Shown piece by piece: positions 9,226 through 18,150 of a stretch of 64,000 bases of DNA (its first letter is position 1; each line of letters starts with the position of its first letter). The DNA comes from Methylosinus sp. Ce-a6. GTDB taxonomy: Bacteria > Pseudomonadota > Alphaproteobacteria > Rhizobiales > Beijerinckiaceae. The position numbers were made by a program, and so were the translations under genes. Where the stretch lies: positions 1 through 64,000 of the forward strand of contig NZ_BGJX01000008.1 of the NCBI RefSeq assembly GCF_009811655.1, in the 5' to 3' direction. The notes below the pieces were generated by a model. It saw nothing but the letters and a program-made list of their open reading frames with translations, was not told the origin of the DNA and did not search any database.

Positions 9226-11244
9226 TCACACGTCCAATTCCGTGGCGAAGGCGGCGCGCTCCTGGATGAAGGCGAAACGCGCCTCGGGCTTTGCGCCCAT
9301 CAGCCGCTCGACACAATCGGCGGTCTCCTCGCGCTCCTCGCCGGCGATCACGACCTTGAGCAGCGTGCGCTTCTTGGCGTCCATCGTCGTTTCCTTGAGC
9401 TGAGCCGGCATCATCTCGCCGAGGCCTTTGAAGCGGCTCGTCTCGATCTTGCCCTTGCCGGTCAGCGCTTTCTTCACGAGCTCGTCGCGATGCGCGTCGT
9501 CGCGCGCATAGACCGTCTTGGCGCCTTGCGTCAGCTTGTAGAGCGGCGGCACGGCGAGATAGAGATGGCCGCCATCGATGAGCCTCGGCATCTGCCGGAA
9601 GAAGAAGGTGATGAGCAGCGACGCGATATGCGCGCCGTCGACGTCGGCGTCGGTCATCACGATGATCTTGTCGTAGCGCAAATCCTCGTCGCGATAATGC
9701 GCGCCGACGCCGCAGCCGAGCGCCTGCACGAGATCGGCGAGCTGCTGATTGGCGGCGAGCTTTTCTCTGCCGGCCGAGGCGACATTGAGAATCTTGCCGC
9801 GGAGCGGCAAGACGGCCTGGCTGGCGCGGTCGCGCGCGGCCTTGGCCGAGCCGCCGGCCGAATCGCCCTCGACGATGAACAGCTCCGAGCCTTGCGCCGA
9901 CGTGTTGGTGCAATCGGCGAGCTTGCCTGGCAGGCGCAATTTGCGCGTCGGCGATTTCCTCGCCTGCTCCTTCTCGGCGCGCCGGCGCAGCCGCTCCTCG
10001 GCGCGCTCCACGGCGAAATCGAGCAGCTTGCCCGCCTGCGAGGGCGCGCCGGCGAGCCAATGGTCGAAGGCGTCGCGCACCGCGCCCTCGACGAGGCGCG
10101 AAGCCTCGACATTCATCAGCCGCGTCTTGTTCTGGCCCTGGAACTCCGGCTCGCGGATGAAGACGGAGATCATCGCCGCCGACTGGCCCATCAAATCCTC
10201 GGCGGTCACTTGCGCGGCGCGCTTGGCCTGGCCGATGCGCTCGGCGTGATCCTTCAAGCCGCGCAGCAATGCGAGACGGAAGCCCGCCTCATGCGTGCCG
10301 CCGTCCGGCGTCGGAATGGTGTTGCAATAGGAGTGCGAAAAGCCGTCCTCATTGGCGAACCAGGCGATCGCCCATTCGAGCGAGCCATGGCCGCCGTCAC
10401 GCTGCACCTTGCCGACGAAGGGCTGATCGGCGACGAGCTCCTTGCCCTCGGTCTCGCGGGCGAGATAGTCGCGCAATCCGCCGGGAAAGCGCAGCACGGC
10501 CTCGGCCGGAACGTCGGAGCCCGGCTCGATGAGCGCTGGAGCGCAGCGCCAGCGGATTTCGACGCCGCCGAAGAGATAGGCCTTGGAGCGCGCCATGCGG
10601 AAGAGCCGCGCGGGGCGCCAATGCGTCGCCGGCCCGAATATCTCGCCGTCCGGCTTGAAGCGCACCTTGGTGCCGCGCCGATTGGCGATACGGCCCAATT
10701 GCTCGAGCTTTCCCTGCGGCAGCCCGCGCGAGAAGACCATGCGGTAGAGCTGCTGGCCGGTCGCGACCTCGACCTCGAGCCGCTCGGCCAGCGCATTGAC
10801 CACGGACACGCCGACGCCATGCAGGCCGCCGGAGGTCTGATAGGCGCCCGAATCGAATTTGCCGCCGGCGTGCAGCATGGTCATGACCACTTCCAGCGCC
10901 GACTTCTTGGGGAATTTCGGATGCGGGCCGACCGGAATGCCGCGGCCATTGTCGACGACCGTTAGCCAGCCGTCGGGCTCGAGCGTGACCTCGATGAAGC
11001 TGGCGTGGCCGGCGACGGCCTCGTCCATGGCGTTGTCCAGCACCTCGGCGAAGAGGTGGTGCATGGCGGCCTCGTCCTTGCCGCCGATATACATGCCCGG
11101 CCGCCGCCGGACCGGCTCCAGCCCCTCGAGCACCTCGATGGAGGCGGCGTCATACTCGGCCGGCGCCTTTTGCGCCCGCACGGGAGGAGCGGCGGCGGGG
11201 CCCTTGCGCGGGGCGCCGCCGAAGAGATCGTCGGATTTGGCCAT
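9226..11244 (-). CDS. parE: DNA topoisomerase IV subunit B
   Basis: A 672-residue type IIA topoisomerase ATPase subunit, partner of ParC in decatenating replicated chromosomes. The GHKL ATPase carries RRRPGMYIGG, DNGRGIPVGPHPKF and GGLHGVGVSVVNAL. The Toprim domain carries EGDSAGGSAK and MTDADVDGAHI. The C-terminal end ERAAFATELDV is typical of ParE rather than GyrB, and the GyrB-specific insert is absent. The ATG at 11244 (MAKSDDLFGG) is preferred over a longer frame from 11301. parC is not in the window. Confidence 0.95.
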   Translation of the reverse strand: MAKSDDLFGGAPRKGPAAAPPVRAQKAPAEYDAASIEVLEGLEPVRRRPGMYIGGKDEAAMHHLFAEVLDNAMDEAVAGHASFIEVTLEPDGWLTVVDNGRGIPVGPHPKFPKKSALEVVMTMLHAGGKFDSGAYQTSGGLHGVGVSVVNALAERLEVEVATGQQLYRMVFSRGLPQGKLEQLGRIANRRGTKVRFKPDGEIFGPATHWRPARLFRMARSKAYLFGGVEIRWRCAPALIEPGSDVPAEAVLRFPGGLRDYLARETEGKELVADQPFVGKVQRDGGHGSLEWAIAWFANEDGFSHSYCNTIPTPDGGTHEAGFRLALLRGLKDHAERIGQAKRAAQVTAEDLMGQSAAMISVFIREPEFQGQNKTRLMNVEASRLVEGAVRDAFDHWLAGAPSQAGKLLDFAVERAEERLRRRAEKEQARKSPTRKLRLPGKLADCTNTSAQGSELFIVEGDSAGGSAKAARDRASQAVLPLRGKILNVASAGREKLAANQQLADLVQALGCGVGAHYRDEDLRYDKIIVMTDADVDGAHIASLLITFFFRQMPRLIDGGHLYLAVPPLYKLTQGAKTVYARDDAHRDELVKKALTGKGKIETSRFKGLGEMMPAQLKETTMDAKKRTLLKVVIAGEEREETADCVERLMGAKPEARFAFIQERAAFATELDV

Positions 11245-11313
11245 GACGGGGATTTTAGCGATTCGGGAGGGCGAGCGCGAGGGGGAGTGAAGTGCGCCCA
11301 AATACCCTGTTGG

Positions 11314-12201
11314 CTACCGATAAGACGCCTTCGACTGGTGGATCGCATAGTCTTTCAAGCCACATTCGCTCATAAAATAAACAATATTTCCTATTCCATT
11401 AATATTTTTTGGGCCTACCCACACCTCTTGAATTAAAGGCGCATTGTCTAGGTGAGGTATCGGAATATCAACGTAAGCGATTATTGCACCATCTTGCACG
11501 CGATATCCAACTTGCTCCCCGTTAACTTCTTTTCCAAGGGCTTCGCCTCCTGCGTCAACGAGGCGTGGTCGATCACCGTCTACACATACATCAAGCATAT
11601 GAAGAGATCGGACCTCCTTTTCCTCGCGAAAGGCAGAATTCTTGAAACCGACTTTCCATGCACCTATCAACTGGCAGTCGGTTCGGAACTGGGAGCCGAA
11701 ATCATTTCCGCTTTCTAAATTCCGTATATGTGCAGCAAGAAGCGCTGTCTTCATCTCTTCAATTTGAATCTTTTGATCATATTCGACCTCAAGCAACGTC
11801 ACAGGCATAGAGTTCAGGGCGACGCCGTTGAAACCCAGAGCAAACCCTCTACCGTCGTCAGCGTAGGCTCTCCACTGGCTTAGTACGTCTGGATCCTTCG
11901 AAAAGCACGAGATGACAGGGTACAACAAGAGCTGTAGTGGCGCAATAATTTCATCTACCTTTTGAAAAAATGCCTCGTTCAGCGAGGGAAATTTCTTCTG
12001 GAGCAATTCATCATTCAAGATATTGGTGACGGCAAGCTCAAATACGCGGTAGCCCCACCGTTCCTCTTGATAGTCATTCATCATATTGATATCGCTGAAA
12101 CGGATTTTCTTATTCATGCAAATGGCATAAAATGTCTCTACAGAACAGTAGTGGTAAAATACTTCTTCCGGCTTTGGCGCATATACTCGACTGACCAACA
12201 T
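11314..12201 (-). CDS. DUF2971 domain protein, AT-rich
   Basis: A 295-residue soluble protein with the DUF2971 signature: an N-terminal YHYCSVETFYAI...IRFSDINMMND block and SCFSKDP-LSQWRAYADDGRGFALGF in the middle. The biochemical role of DUF2971 is not established; members recur in variable islands. The gene is clearly richer in A+T than parE next door, which suggests recent acquisition. It ends 70 bp from the parE start and runs in the same direction. Confidence 0.85.
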   Translation of the reverse strand: MLVSRVYAPKPEEVFYHYCSVETFYAICMNKKIRFSDINMMNDYQEERWGYRVFELAVTNILNDELLQKKFPSLNEAFFQKVDEIIAPLQLLLYPVISCFSKDPDVLSQWRAYADDGRGFALGFNGVALNSMPVTLLEVEYDQKIQIEEMKTALLAAHIRNLESGNDFGSQFRTDCQLIGAWKVGFKNSAFREEKEVRSLHMLDVCVDGDRPRLVDAGGEALGKEVNGEQVGYRVQDGAIIAYVDIPIPHLDNAPLIQEVWVGPKNINGIGNIVYFMSECGLKDYAIHQSKASYR

Positions 12202-12221
12202 CTCAGCTTGACCACATTGCT

Positions 12222-12412
12222 AGTTCAAAAACAACTTCACCGCTATCGCCACCTGAAACGCCAGCACGAACTCCATCATCCATTTGATGGCGAGTAGCTC
12301 GCCCTTCAGCGACGCCACATCGTGGTCGCGCTTGCTCAGCCCGGCCGCGGCCTTCAAAGCCTCGTCCTCGGGGATGTCGCGGAAGGCTTCGAACGCTTCC
12401 GCATAGTGGAAG
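12222..12412 (-). pseudogene. C-terminal remnant of a small coiled-coil/membrane protein
   Basis: An open minus-strand frame (stop at 12222-12224) encodes about 63 residues: a charged helix (FEAFRDIPEDEALKAAAGLS) then a hydrophobic helix (WMMEFVLAFQVAIAVKLF). This is the layout of small DUF1640-like proteins. A stop codon cuts the frame upstream and no start is available, so the N-terminal half is missing. It sits beside the acquired DUF2971 gene. Confidence 0.4.
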
Positions 12413-12486
12413 AACTAGCACGGAATCGGGCTCCGACAAAGAGAGCGCAGCCTGCACGCCGAATGAACCCCCGCCTGAACCGCGTC

Positions 12487-13107
12487 TCACCCCACGCGCG
12501 GCCGCCTGATCCAGCAATTGATCGAGAACCGGCCATCGGCAAAGCGCGCGCTGGCGCAGCGCGTCGGCAAGACCTCGTGAAATAGAGCGGAGGGAAAAGC
12601 GACGAGGCGGTCGCAGAGCGGCTCGATGTCCGAACATCCGGCCCCCTGCGGCGGCGCGTGGAGCCGCAGCTCGCCGCCCTCGAAACGCTTCGGCAGCGCA
12701 TGAAAATAATAGACGAGCGTGAGCGCCCGCACGCTGTCATGCCCATCCGGTCGCGGCGGCGCGTCGGCGTGACGCTTGAAAAAGCCGCCGTCGCCATAGC
12801 AGACCATCTCGATCTCTTTTTTCGCCTGCGGGAGCGGCCCGGTCGCCAATTCGCGCGTCAGCCGCTCGAGGATCGCGTCGACGGAGGCGGAAAACGCCGC
12901 GCGCAACGGACCGAGATCGAGGAGATGCAGAGAATCGCGCACCGATGTGTCGACGCGCGCGTCGCGCTTGCTCGTATAGAAACGCGACGCGCAAAATTCG
13001 TCCTGCCTGGCGAGCGCCCATTCCAAGAGCTCGCGCGCCCGCGCCTCGCCGAGAAAGCCATCGATCACGACAAGCGCAGGCGAGGCGGCGGACATGGGCG
13101 CATCCAT
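12487..13107 (-). CDS. 2OG-Fe(II) oxygenase (prolyl-4-hydroxylase type)
   Basis: A 206-residue double-stranded beta-helix oxygenase that would hydroxylate a substrate using 2-oxoglutarate, O2 and Fe(II). The iron ligands appear as H-x-D in FFKRHADAPP (about residue 115) and the distal His in ALFHEVLPT (about residue 175), followed by an Arg suited to bind 2-oxoglutarate. No signal peptide is present. The substrate is unknown. It is the upstream neighbour of the DJ-1 gene but separated by about 100 bp. Confidence 0.85.
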   Translation of the reverse strand: MDAPMSAASPALVVIDGFLGEARARELLEWALARQDEFCASRFYTSKRDARVDTSVRDSLHLLDLGPLRAAFSASVDAILERLTRELATGPLPQAKKEIEMVCYGDGGFFKRHADAPPRPDGHDSVRALTLVYYFHALPKRFEGGELRLHAPPQGAGCSDIEPLCDRLVAFPSALFHEVLPTRCASARFADGRFSINCWIRRPRVG

Positions 13108-13213
13108 TGCGGCGAGAACAGCCTCGCCCGCGCATCATCGCGATCGATCGAAGGCGCGAGCGAGCCGCCGCGATAGAGCACAGAAACGCGCCGCGAGGAA
13201 GCGCCGCCGCGCG

Positions 13214-13885
13214 TCAGCCATGCGTCGCCGCAAAGCGCGCCTTTCGCTCGGCAAAGCGCGGCGCGACGAATGCGATGAGCTCCTCGCCCGCCGTCTCCGG
13301 ACGGCCGCAATCAAAAGGCGGCGCCGGCGCATATTCGATCGCCAATTGAATGGCGCGCGCGACTTGCTCGCCGGCGATATCGGCGGCGACCGTCAATGCG
13401 AAATCGATTCCCGCGGTCACGCCGCCGCCGGTGATGACGCGTCCGTCGCGCGCGACGCGCGCAGCGTCGGGCTCGGCGCCGAACAAAGGCAGAAGATCGC
13501 GCCAGGCCCAATGGCAGGCGGCGCGCTTGCCGCGCAACAGGCCCGCGGCGCCGAGCAGCAGCGAGCCGTTGCAGACCGAGGTCACATAGCGCGCGCCTTG
13601 CGCGAGCCTCGCGATCTGCCCAAGAAATTCGCGATCGATCGAAGCCGCCTCGACGCCGGGCCCGCCGGGAACGCAGAGAAGATCGCAGCGCTCCACCGAG
13701 GCGAGCGCGCGCGTCGAGCCGAATTCGAGCCCTGTATCGGATGTCACCGCGCCGCCCTCGCGCGAGGCGACGACGACCTCCGCGCGGGGCAGGCGCGCCA
13801 GCACTTCGAAGGGGCCGGTGAAATCGAGTTGCGTGAGCCGCGGAAAAATCGCGAAGACGATGCGGAATGTCTGGTCGGGCATCAT
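13214..13885 (-). CDS. DJ-1/PfpI family protein, isonitrile hydratase-like
   Basis: A 223-residue class I glutamine-amidotransferase-like protein. The nucleophile elbow is VTSVCNGSLLLGAAG (Cys at about 105), preceded by LLCVPGGPGVE. The Cys-Asn-Gly context and length fit isonitrile hydratase-like enzymes, but substrate is not proven. A GGGAGG site precedes the tandem ATGs at 13885/13882. It is divergently arranged with a regulator of the same superfamily, a common pairing. Confidence 0.85.
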   Translation of the reverse strand: MMPDQTFRIVFAIFPRLTQLDFTGPFEVLARLPRAEVVVASREGGAVTSDTGLEFGSTRALASVERCDLLCVPGGPGVEAASIDREFLGQIARLAQGARYVTSVCNGSLLLGAAGLLRGKRAACHWAWRDLLPLFGAEPDAARVARDGRVITGGGVTAGIDFALTVAADIAGEQVARAIQLAIEYAPAPPFDCGRPETAGEELIAFVAPRFAERKARFAATHG

Positions 13886-13968
13886 GAGCCTCCCTTGTTG
13901 ACGAGGAGAGAATGGCGCCGCTAGGCTCTGTCTGAAATGACAAGTTTCCGGCTTTTTCGGACAAACGC

Positions 13969-14943
13969 ATGAGCCCGCGCATCATCGCTCTGCTGATCTT
14001 CGACGACTTTCAGATTCTGGACGCGGCCGGGCCGATCGCCGCCTTCGAGATCGCCGCGCGCATCGCCCCCGGCGCCTATGCGGTGAGGACGATCGCCGCC
14101 GCGCCGGGCCTCGTGCGCTCCTCCTCGGGCGTCGCCATCGCCGCCGCGGGCTTCGCCTCGGCGCGGCGCTGCGACACGCTGCTCGTCGCCGGGGGACTCG
14201 GCGCGCGCGCCGCCGCCACGGATGCGGCGACGCTCGCTTTCGTCAAACGAAAGTCGGTCCGCGCGCGGCGCATGGCGAGCGTGTGCTCGGGCGCCTATGT
14301 GCTCGCGGCGGCGGGGCTTCTCGACGGCCGTAGAGCGACGACGCATTGGAGCCGCAGCCGCGATTTCCAGCGACGTTTTCCCAAGGTTCTGCTCGAGCCG
14401 GATTTGATCTTCGTGCGCGACGGCGCCGTCTGGAGCTCGGCCGGGATCACGGCCGGCATAGATCTCGCGCTGGCGATGATCTACGACGATCTCGGCGAGG
14501 AAATCGCGCGCGCCGTCGCGCGGCAGCTCGTCGTCTATCATCGGCGCCCGGGCGGGCAGTCGCAATTCTCGGCGCTGTTGGAATTGGAGAGCCGGCAGGA
14601 CAAATTCGTGACGCTGCTGCGCTGGGCGGGCGAGCGGCTGCAGGACCGGCTCGCCGTCGAGGATCTCGCCGTGGAGGCCGGGATGAGTCCGCGCAATTTC
14701 GCGCGCGCTTTCTCACGCGCGACCGGCGTCACGCCGGCGAAGGCGATCGAGCGCCTGCGGCTCGACAAAGCGAAAAGCGCGCTCGAAAGCGGCGACGGCT
14801 CGATCGAAACAATCGCGCGAGCGAGCGGCTTTTGCGATCCGGATCGAATGCGCCGCGCCTTTTTGCGCATCTACGGCCAACCGCCGCAAGCGTTCCGGCG
14901 ATTGGCGCGCCGCGGCTATGATTCCGCGCGGCCCGCTTCGTGA
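13969..14943 (+). CDS. GlxA-family AraC-type transcriptional regulator
   Basis: A 324-residue regulator. Residues 1-190 form a DJ-1/PfpI-like domain with the degenerate elbow ASVCSGAYVLAAAGLL. Residues about 220-315 are an AraC HTH pair with the signature ESGDGSIETIARASGFCDPDRMRRAFLRIYG-type pattern. It is divergent from the DJ-1 enzyme gene across an 83-bp gap and probably controls it; that link is inferred from layout. Confidence 0.9.
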   Translation: MSPRIIALLIFDDFQILDAAGPIAAFEIAARIAPGAYAVRTIAAAPGLVRSSSGVAIAAAGFASARRCDTLLVAGGLGARAAATDAATLAFVKRKSVRARRMASVCSGAYVLAAAGLLDGRRATTHWSRSRDFQRRFPKVLLEPDLIFVRDGAVWSSAGITAGIDLALAMIYDDLGEEIARAVARQLVVYHRRPGGQSQFSALLELESRQDKFVTLLRWAGERLQDRLAVEDLAVEAGMSPRNFARAFSRATGVTPAKAIERLRLDKAKSALESGDGSIETIARASGFCDPDRMRRAFLRIYGQPPQAFRRLARRGYDSARPAS

Positions 14944-14974
14944 TAACGGATCGGACTGCGAAGAGATGGCGCGG

Positions 14975-15934
14975 TCAGCGCCGCTCGAAGTCCTGACGCC
15001 AGTTCGGGAGGGCGCCGGCCTTGGCGGCGATCGACGGAAGCGCATCTTCCGCAGCCTGTCTGATCTTGGCGGACAGGTTCGGCTGCGCGCGGTAATAGTC
15101 GTCGCGGATCGCGATCACCGCTGGCGTCGCGATCGATTTGATGGCGCTGAACCAGCCGGATTCGAGAGTGGCGGTCGAATAGAGCGCGCGCCCGTTGAAC
15201 TGCAAGTCCAGCAGTTTCTGACTCGGGCGCATATCGACGAATTTGAACACGCGCTTCTTCGACTTGGGATCGACTGTCTCCCGCACGTCCTGAAGCAGCG
15301 GCGAATGGGGGCCGTCCATGACGAAGAACGCGTCGAGCTCGCGGTCGCGCAGCTTGTTCAGCGCCGTCGCCGAGCCGTCCGGCGCAATGTCCGCGATTTG
15401 CTTCCATTCGGGGGCGTGGACGAGAATTGTGCGCAGCGTCGCTTCGCCCCCCGAACCCGAGCCGCCCGCCGCCACACGAAGCACCGCGCCTTGCTTCAGA
15501 TGGCCGACCATCTCGCCGAACCTGTCTTCGCGCGTCTCCTCTCGCACCACCATGAAACCTTGATATGGATAGAGCGGCGAGCCCAGAACCACGATTTTTC
15601 CGGCGCAGTCGGGCTTGCTCGCGCGCTGCGCGAGCACGTCCGCCTGCACGACCGCGACCTGCACGTCGCCATCGCAAAGCCCATTTACCGATTCGACGCT
15701 GCCTTTCGACTCGAGCGGCTTGAGGCGCACGCCGTTCGATAAGGTTTTCGTATTGATCTCCGGCACGACGATCGCGCAATTCTCCTTGTCGAGCTTGCCG
15801 CAGGCCACTTCCACCTCGACCGACTGCGCGGCCTCCTTGGACGCCCGGCGGTCGGAAAGCGATTGAGCGCCGCAAGGCTCCGCCAGAAGAAAAATAGCGG
15901 CGAGCGCGAGACCGAGACGAAAAACATGCGGCAT
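14975..15934 (-). CDS. TAXI-type periplasmic solute-binding protein
   Basis: A 319-residue exported protein. The N-terminus is a signal peptide (hydrophobic LGLALAAIFLLAEPCGAQS), with cleavage likely after GAQ near residue 24. The mature part has a periplasmic binding fold: ESVNGLCDGDVQVAVVQADV is the TAXI/SBP-like segment that inspects ligand. No TRAP membrane genes are adjacent, so the transporter may be encoded elsewhere or the protein may work as an orphan sensor. Confidence 0.75.
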   Translation of the reverse strand: MPHVFRLGLALAAIFLLAEPCGAQSLSDRRASKEAAQSVEVEVACGKLDKENCAIVVPEINTKTLSNGVRLKPLESKGSVESVNGLCDGDVQVAVVQADVLAQRASKPDCAGKIVVLGSPLYPYQGFMVVREETREDRFGEMVGHLKQGAVLRVAAGGSGSGGEATLRTILVHAPEWKQIADIAPDGSATALNKLRDRELDAFFVMDGPHSPLLQDVRETVDPKSKKRVFKFVDMRPSQKLLDLQFNGRALYSTATLESGWFSAIKSIATPAVIAIRDDYYRAQPNLSAKIRQAAEDALPSIAAKAGALPNWRQDFERR

Positions 15935-16113
15935 CTGTGAACTCTCCCGAAGCTCTCCCGCGATCGGCAGATCAGCGAGCGGCTCGGGAAGGATTGTCGG
16001 AAACCAATGTTACAAATCCGCGACGCTGGCGAGCGGCTCTTGGAATTGCGCTTCCAGCATGTTCGCGCAACATTCGGCGGCGATATCGGGCCACGGCGGG
16101 AAATTGGCGAGAC

Positions 16114-16175
16114 TGGCGGAAGGGGTGGGATTCGAACCCACGGTGAGGTTTCCCCCACGGCGGTTTTCAAGACCG
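16114..16175 (-). other. Prophage att site: 3' half of a tRNA-Ser(UGA) gene
   Basis: Read on the minus strand, this is the anticodon loop (anticodon TGA at 16169-16167), a long class II variable arm, the T arm GGGTTCGAATCCC and an acceptor end with encoded CCA (16116-16114). Upstream of the anticodon stem (above 16175) the sequence is AT-rich and forms no D arm or 5' acceptor strand, so this is not a complete tRNA. It is the host-side 3' duplicate left by integration. Confidence 0.88.
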
Positions 16176-16239
16176 ACAAGCTTTTTTCTGTGCCATTCAA
16201 AAATCGCGTTGAAATCGCTGGATAAACCGCGGCCTTTCG

Positions 16240-17292
16240 TCAGGCAGACCGCCGTGGTTGTGCCGGCATTTGTGCCGCCCCCTCTTTGGCGCGGGCCGCC
16301 TCTTCCGGTGTCAGGAAATCGAGGTAGATCTCGGTCGTCTTGACGCTCGTGTGGCCTAGATGCTTCGAGAGCGCATAGATGCTCATGCCGCCGCGAAGCG
16401 CCTCGACGGCGAACAGATGGCGGAGATCGTGGAACCGGAATCGCTGAAATTCCCGCTTCTCCTTCTTCGCCTTGGCAATGACGGCTCGGCGCACATGGGT
16501 GAAATCCGACGCTGCCTGTGAGAAGGCCTCGCCGCCTTCCCGGCAGAAAATCAGGTCACAGCCGAGCGTGACCGGCTGTGCCGAGATGTGTGCCGCCGCT
16601 GTCTCGGACAGCGAAATCGTCCGGCGCTTGTTCCCCTTCCCGATGACCTCGAGCGTTTTCGCGCGCTGATTGAAGCCCCGCCATGTCGCCTGGACGAGTT
16701 CGTCCTGCCGGCAGCCGGTGAGCCGCGCGGCGTGGATCAGGGCGCCAAAACGCGCCGAGGCAGCCGCAATAACCGCCTCGATGTCCCGAGCAATCGGCAG
16801 GGCGATGGGATTCCGCCTCTCTTTGAGCAGACGCCTTTTGGAGAGTGTCGGATTGCCTTCGCGCCAGCCCATCGCCTCGGCATAGTCCAGAACCCGCGAG
16901 ATGGCCGTGAGGTCACGGCGCACGGTCGCGGAGGTCGCCCCTTCCCGCCGGCGCGCCGAAATCATCGATGCTATCGCCTGTCCGTCAATTTTCTCAATCG
17001 CGTAGGCGGAGAGGTGGGGTTTGACCATCGAGAGCGAGACGGCGTAGCGCTTGGCGGTCGAAGGAGCAATTTGTCCAGACTCGTGCTCGGCCCATTCCGT
17101 CACGGCCTCGAGCCACGTCCGGCGCCTTTCGCCGCGCCAGCGCGCCGCTGAGATCTCTTCGATCCGCTTGTCCCGGAGCCGCCGCGCAGTCGCGAGATCG
17201 CGCGTGCGTAGGCTTTCTCGATGCTCGACTCCCCGGATGGTGGCTCGCAGCCAGAAGACTCCGCCTCGGGTATAGAGATTCGGCTCGCGCAT
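16240..17292 (-). CDS. int: Phage tyrosine recombinase (integrase)
   Basis: A 350-residue site-specific recombinase. An N-terminal arm-binding part (YTRGGVFWLRATIRG) and a SAM-like core-binding domain (about 70-155) precede the catalytic domain. Catalytic residues are visible: Arg in TGCRQDEL, Lys in GKGNKRRT, HDLRH, the second His in LGHTSVKT and the nucleophile Tyr in TTEIYLDF. The ATG at 17292 (MREPNLYTRGG) is chosen because the longer frame lacks similarity. It is the last gene of the leftward operon and lies 65 bp from the att site. Confidence 0.95.
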   Translation of the reverse strand: MREPNLYTRGGVFWLRATIRGVEHRESLRTRDLATARRLRDKRIEEISAARWRGERRRTWLEAVTEWAEHESGQIAPSTAKRYAVSLSMVKPHLSAYAIEKIDGQAIASMISARRREGATSATVRRDLTAISRVLDYAEAMGWREGNPTLSKRRLLKERRNPIALPIARDIEAVIAAASARFGALIHAARLTGCRQDELVQATWRGFNQRAKTLEVIGKGNKRRTISLSETAAAHISAQPVTLGCDLIFCREGGEAFSQAASDFTHVRRAVIAKAKKEKREFQRFRFHDLRHLFAVEALRGGMSIYALSKHLGHTSVKTTEIYLDFLTPEEAARAKEGAAQMPAQPRRSA

Positions 17293-17495
17293 TCGGCCTC
17301 CTTCGCCGCGACATGCCGGCGGAGCTTCTCTGGATCGAAGGTCCATAGGCTGCCGATTTTCGCGGCCCCGGGCAACTCCCCTCGCGCCGCGAGCGCTTGG
17401 ACGCCGCGCACGGTCAAACCGAGAATGGCGGCCGCGGCCGTCGCGCGGATGCGTTCCGCATCCGTGGACGTCGAGTGGGCGGCGCGTCGGCTCAC
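17100..17495 (-). CDS. Excisionase-like helix-turn-helix protein
   Basis: A 131-residue small DNA-binding protein. Residues about 12-60 (ILGLTVRGVQALAARGELPGA...GSLWTFDPEKLRRHV) match the MerR-like HTH_17 fold used by excisionases. The C-terminal tail holds ESSIEKAYARAI. The GTG start overlaps the stop of the preceding gene (GTGA). The 3' end overlaps the integrase frame by 193 bp, an unusually long overlap, so the true end or the integrase start may differ. Confidence 0.7.
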   Translation of the reverse strand: MSRRAAHSTSTDAERIRATAAAAILGLTVRGVQALAARGELPGAAKIGSLWTFDPEKLRRHVAAKEAECASRISIPEAESSGCEPPSGESSIEKAYARAISRLRGGSGTSGSKRSQRRAGAAKGAGRGSRP

Positions 17496-17836
17496 AGCCC
17501 CTCCCCTCCCCCAAACGCCCGCTCGATCGCCTGGCGCTTGCAGCGCTCCCACAGCCGATGCGCCTGTCGCAGCTTCTTCTCTCGCCGGAAGGCGGCTTTC
17601 GAGAGCTTCGCGAACAGGGATGGCGGGACCTCGCGCATCGCGCGCCCCTCGCGTTCGATCGCCTCGCACTCCGCTTCGGCATGGCGAAAAGCTCGTGACG
17701 CCTTCGTGTGGAGGCGCCGCAAATCCCGATCGATCAGCCGCCAATGGCCGGCGCAAATCCATTCTGAGAAACTGCTGTTGGCACGCATCGTCCGCCGGCA
17801 GAACGGGACGACGCATTGGAGGCGATCGGCGGTCAT
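17492..17836 (-). CDS. Phage protein with putative zinc site
   Basis: A 114-residue basic protein. The N-terminus CVVPFCRRTM...WICAGHW offers three Cys and a His in a zinc-knuckle-like spacing; the rest is a charged helix. The ATG at 17836 overlaps the previous stop (ATGA), and its own stop overlaps the HTH gene start. Function unknown. Confidence 0.6.
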   Translation of the reverse strand: MTADRLQCVVPFCRRTMRANSSFSEWICAGHWRLIDRDLRRLHTKASRAFRHAEAECEAIEREGRAMREVPPSLFAKLSKAAFRREKKLRQAHRLWERCKRQAIERAFGGGEGL

Positions 17837-18150
17837 GAGCACGCCTGCTTGAGATAGAGGGCGACCGCGCTGCGAAGGTCACTCTCCGGGACACCGAGAA
17901 GCTGGGCGAGCGCCTTTTGCGCCTTCGAAGCGGCGGCGGCCATATCGCCGCGATGCGGGAAGCCCCGCTGCCCCTTGGTGATGATCGTTTCCGAGAATTC
18001 AAACAGCGTCGCGACGTAGCGGATTTTGTCGGGCCCAAGAAACTCGCCGCCAACGCGGGTCGGGCTCTTGATCCGCGCGGCCGGTTCGGGCGCGCCACCC
18101 GTGCGTCCGATATATTTGTCAGCAAGCGCTTTGGCGCGGTGGTCAGTCAC
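17833..18150 (-). CDS. Small phage hypothetical protein
   Basis: A 105-residue helical protein (TDHRAKALADKYIGRTGG at the start). The GTG at 18150 overlaps the upstream stop (GTGA). No family recognised. Confidence 0.55.
   Translation of the reverse strand: MTDHRAKALADKYIGRTGGAPEPAARIKSPTRVGGEFLGPDKIRYVATLFEFSETIITKGQRGFPHRGDMAAAASKAQKALAQLLGVPESDLRSAVALYLKQACS

Noticed and set aside
9490-10965. 491-residue plus-strand frame
   Set aside because: Antisense to parE, which has all family motifs.
16114-16230. Complete tRNA-Ser gene
   Set aside because: Only the 3' half folds; there is no D arm or 5' acceptor strand above 16175.
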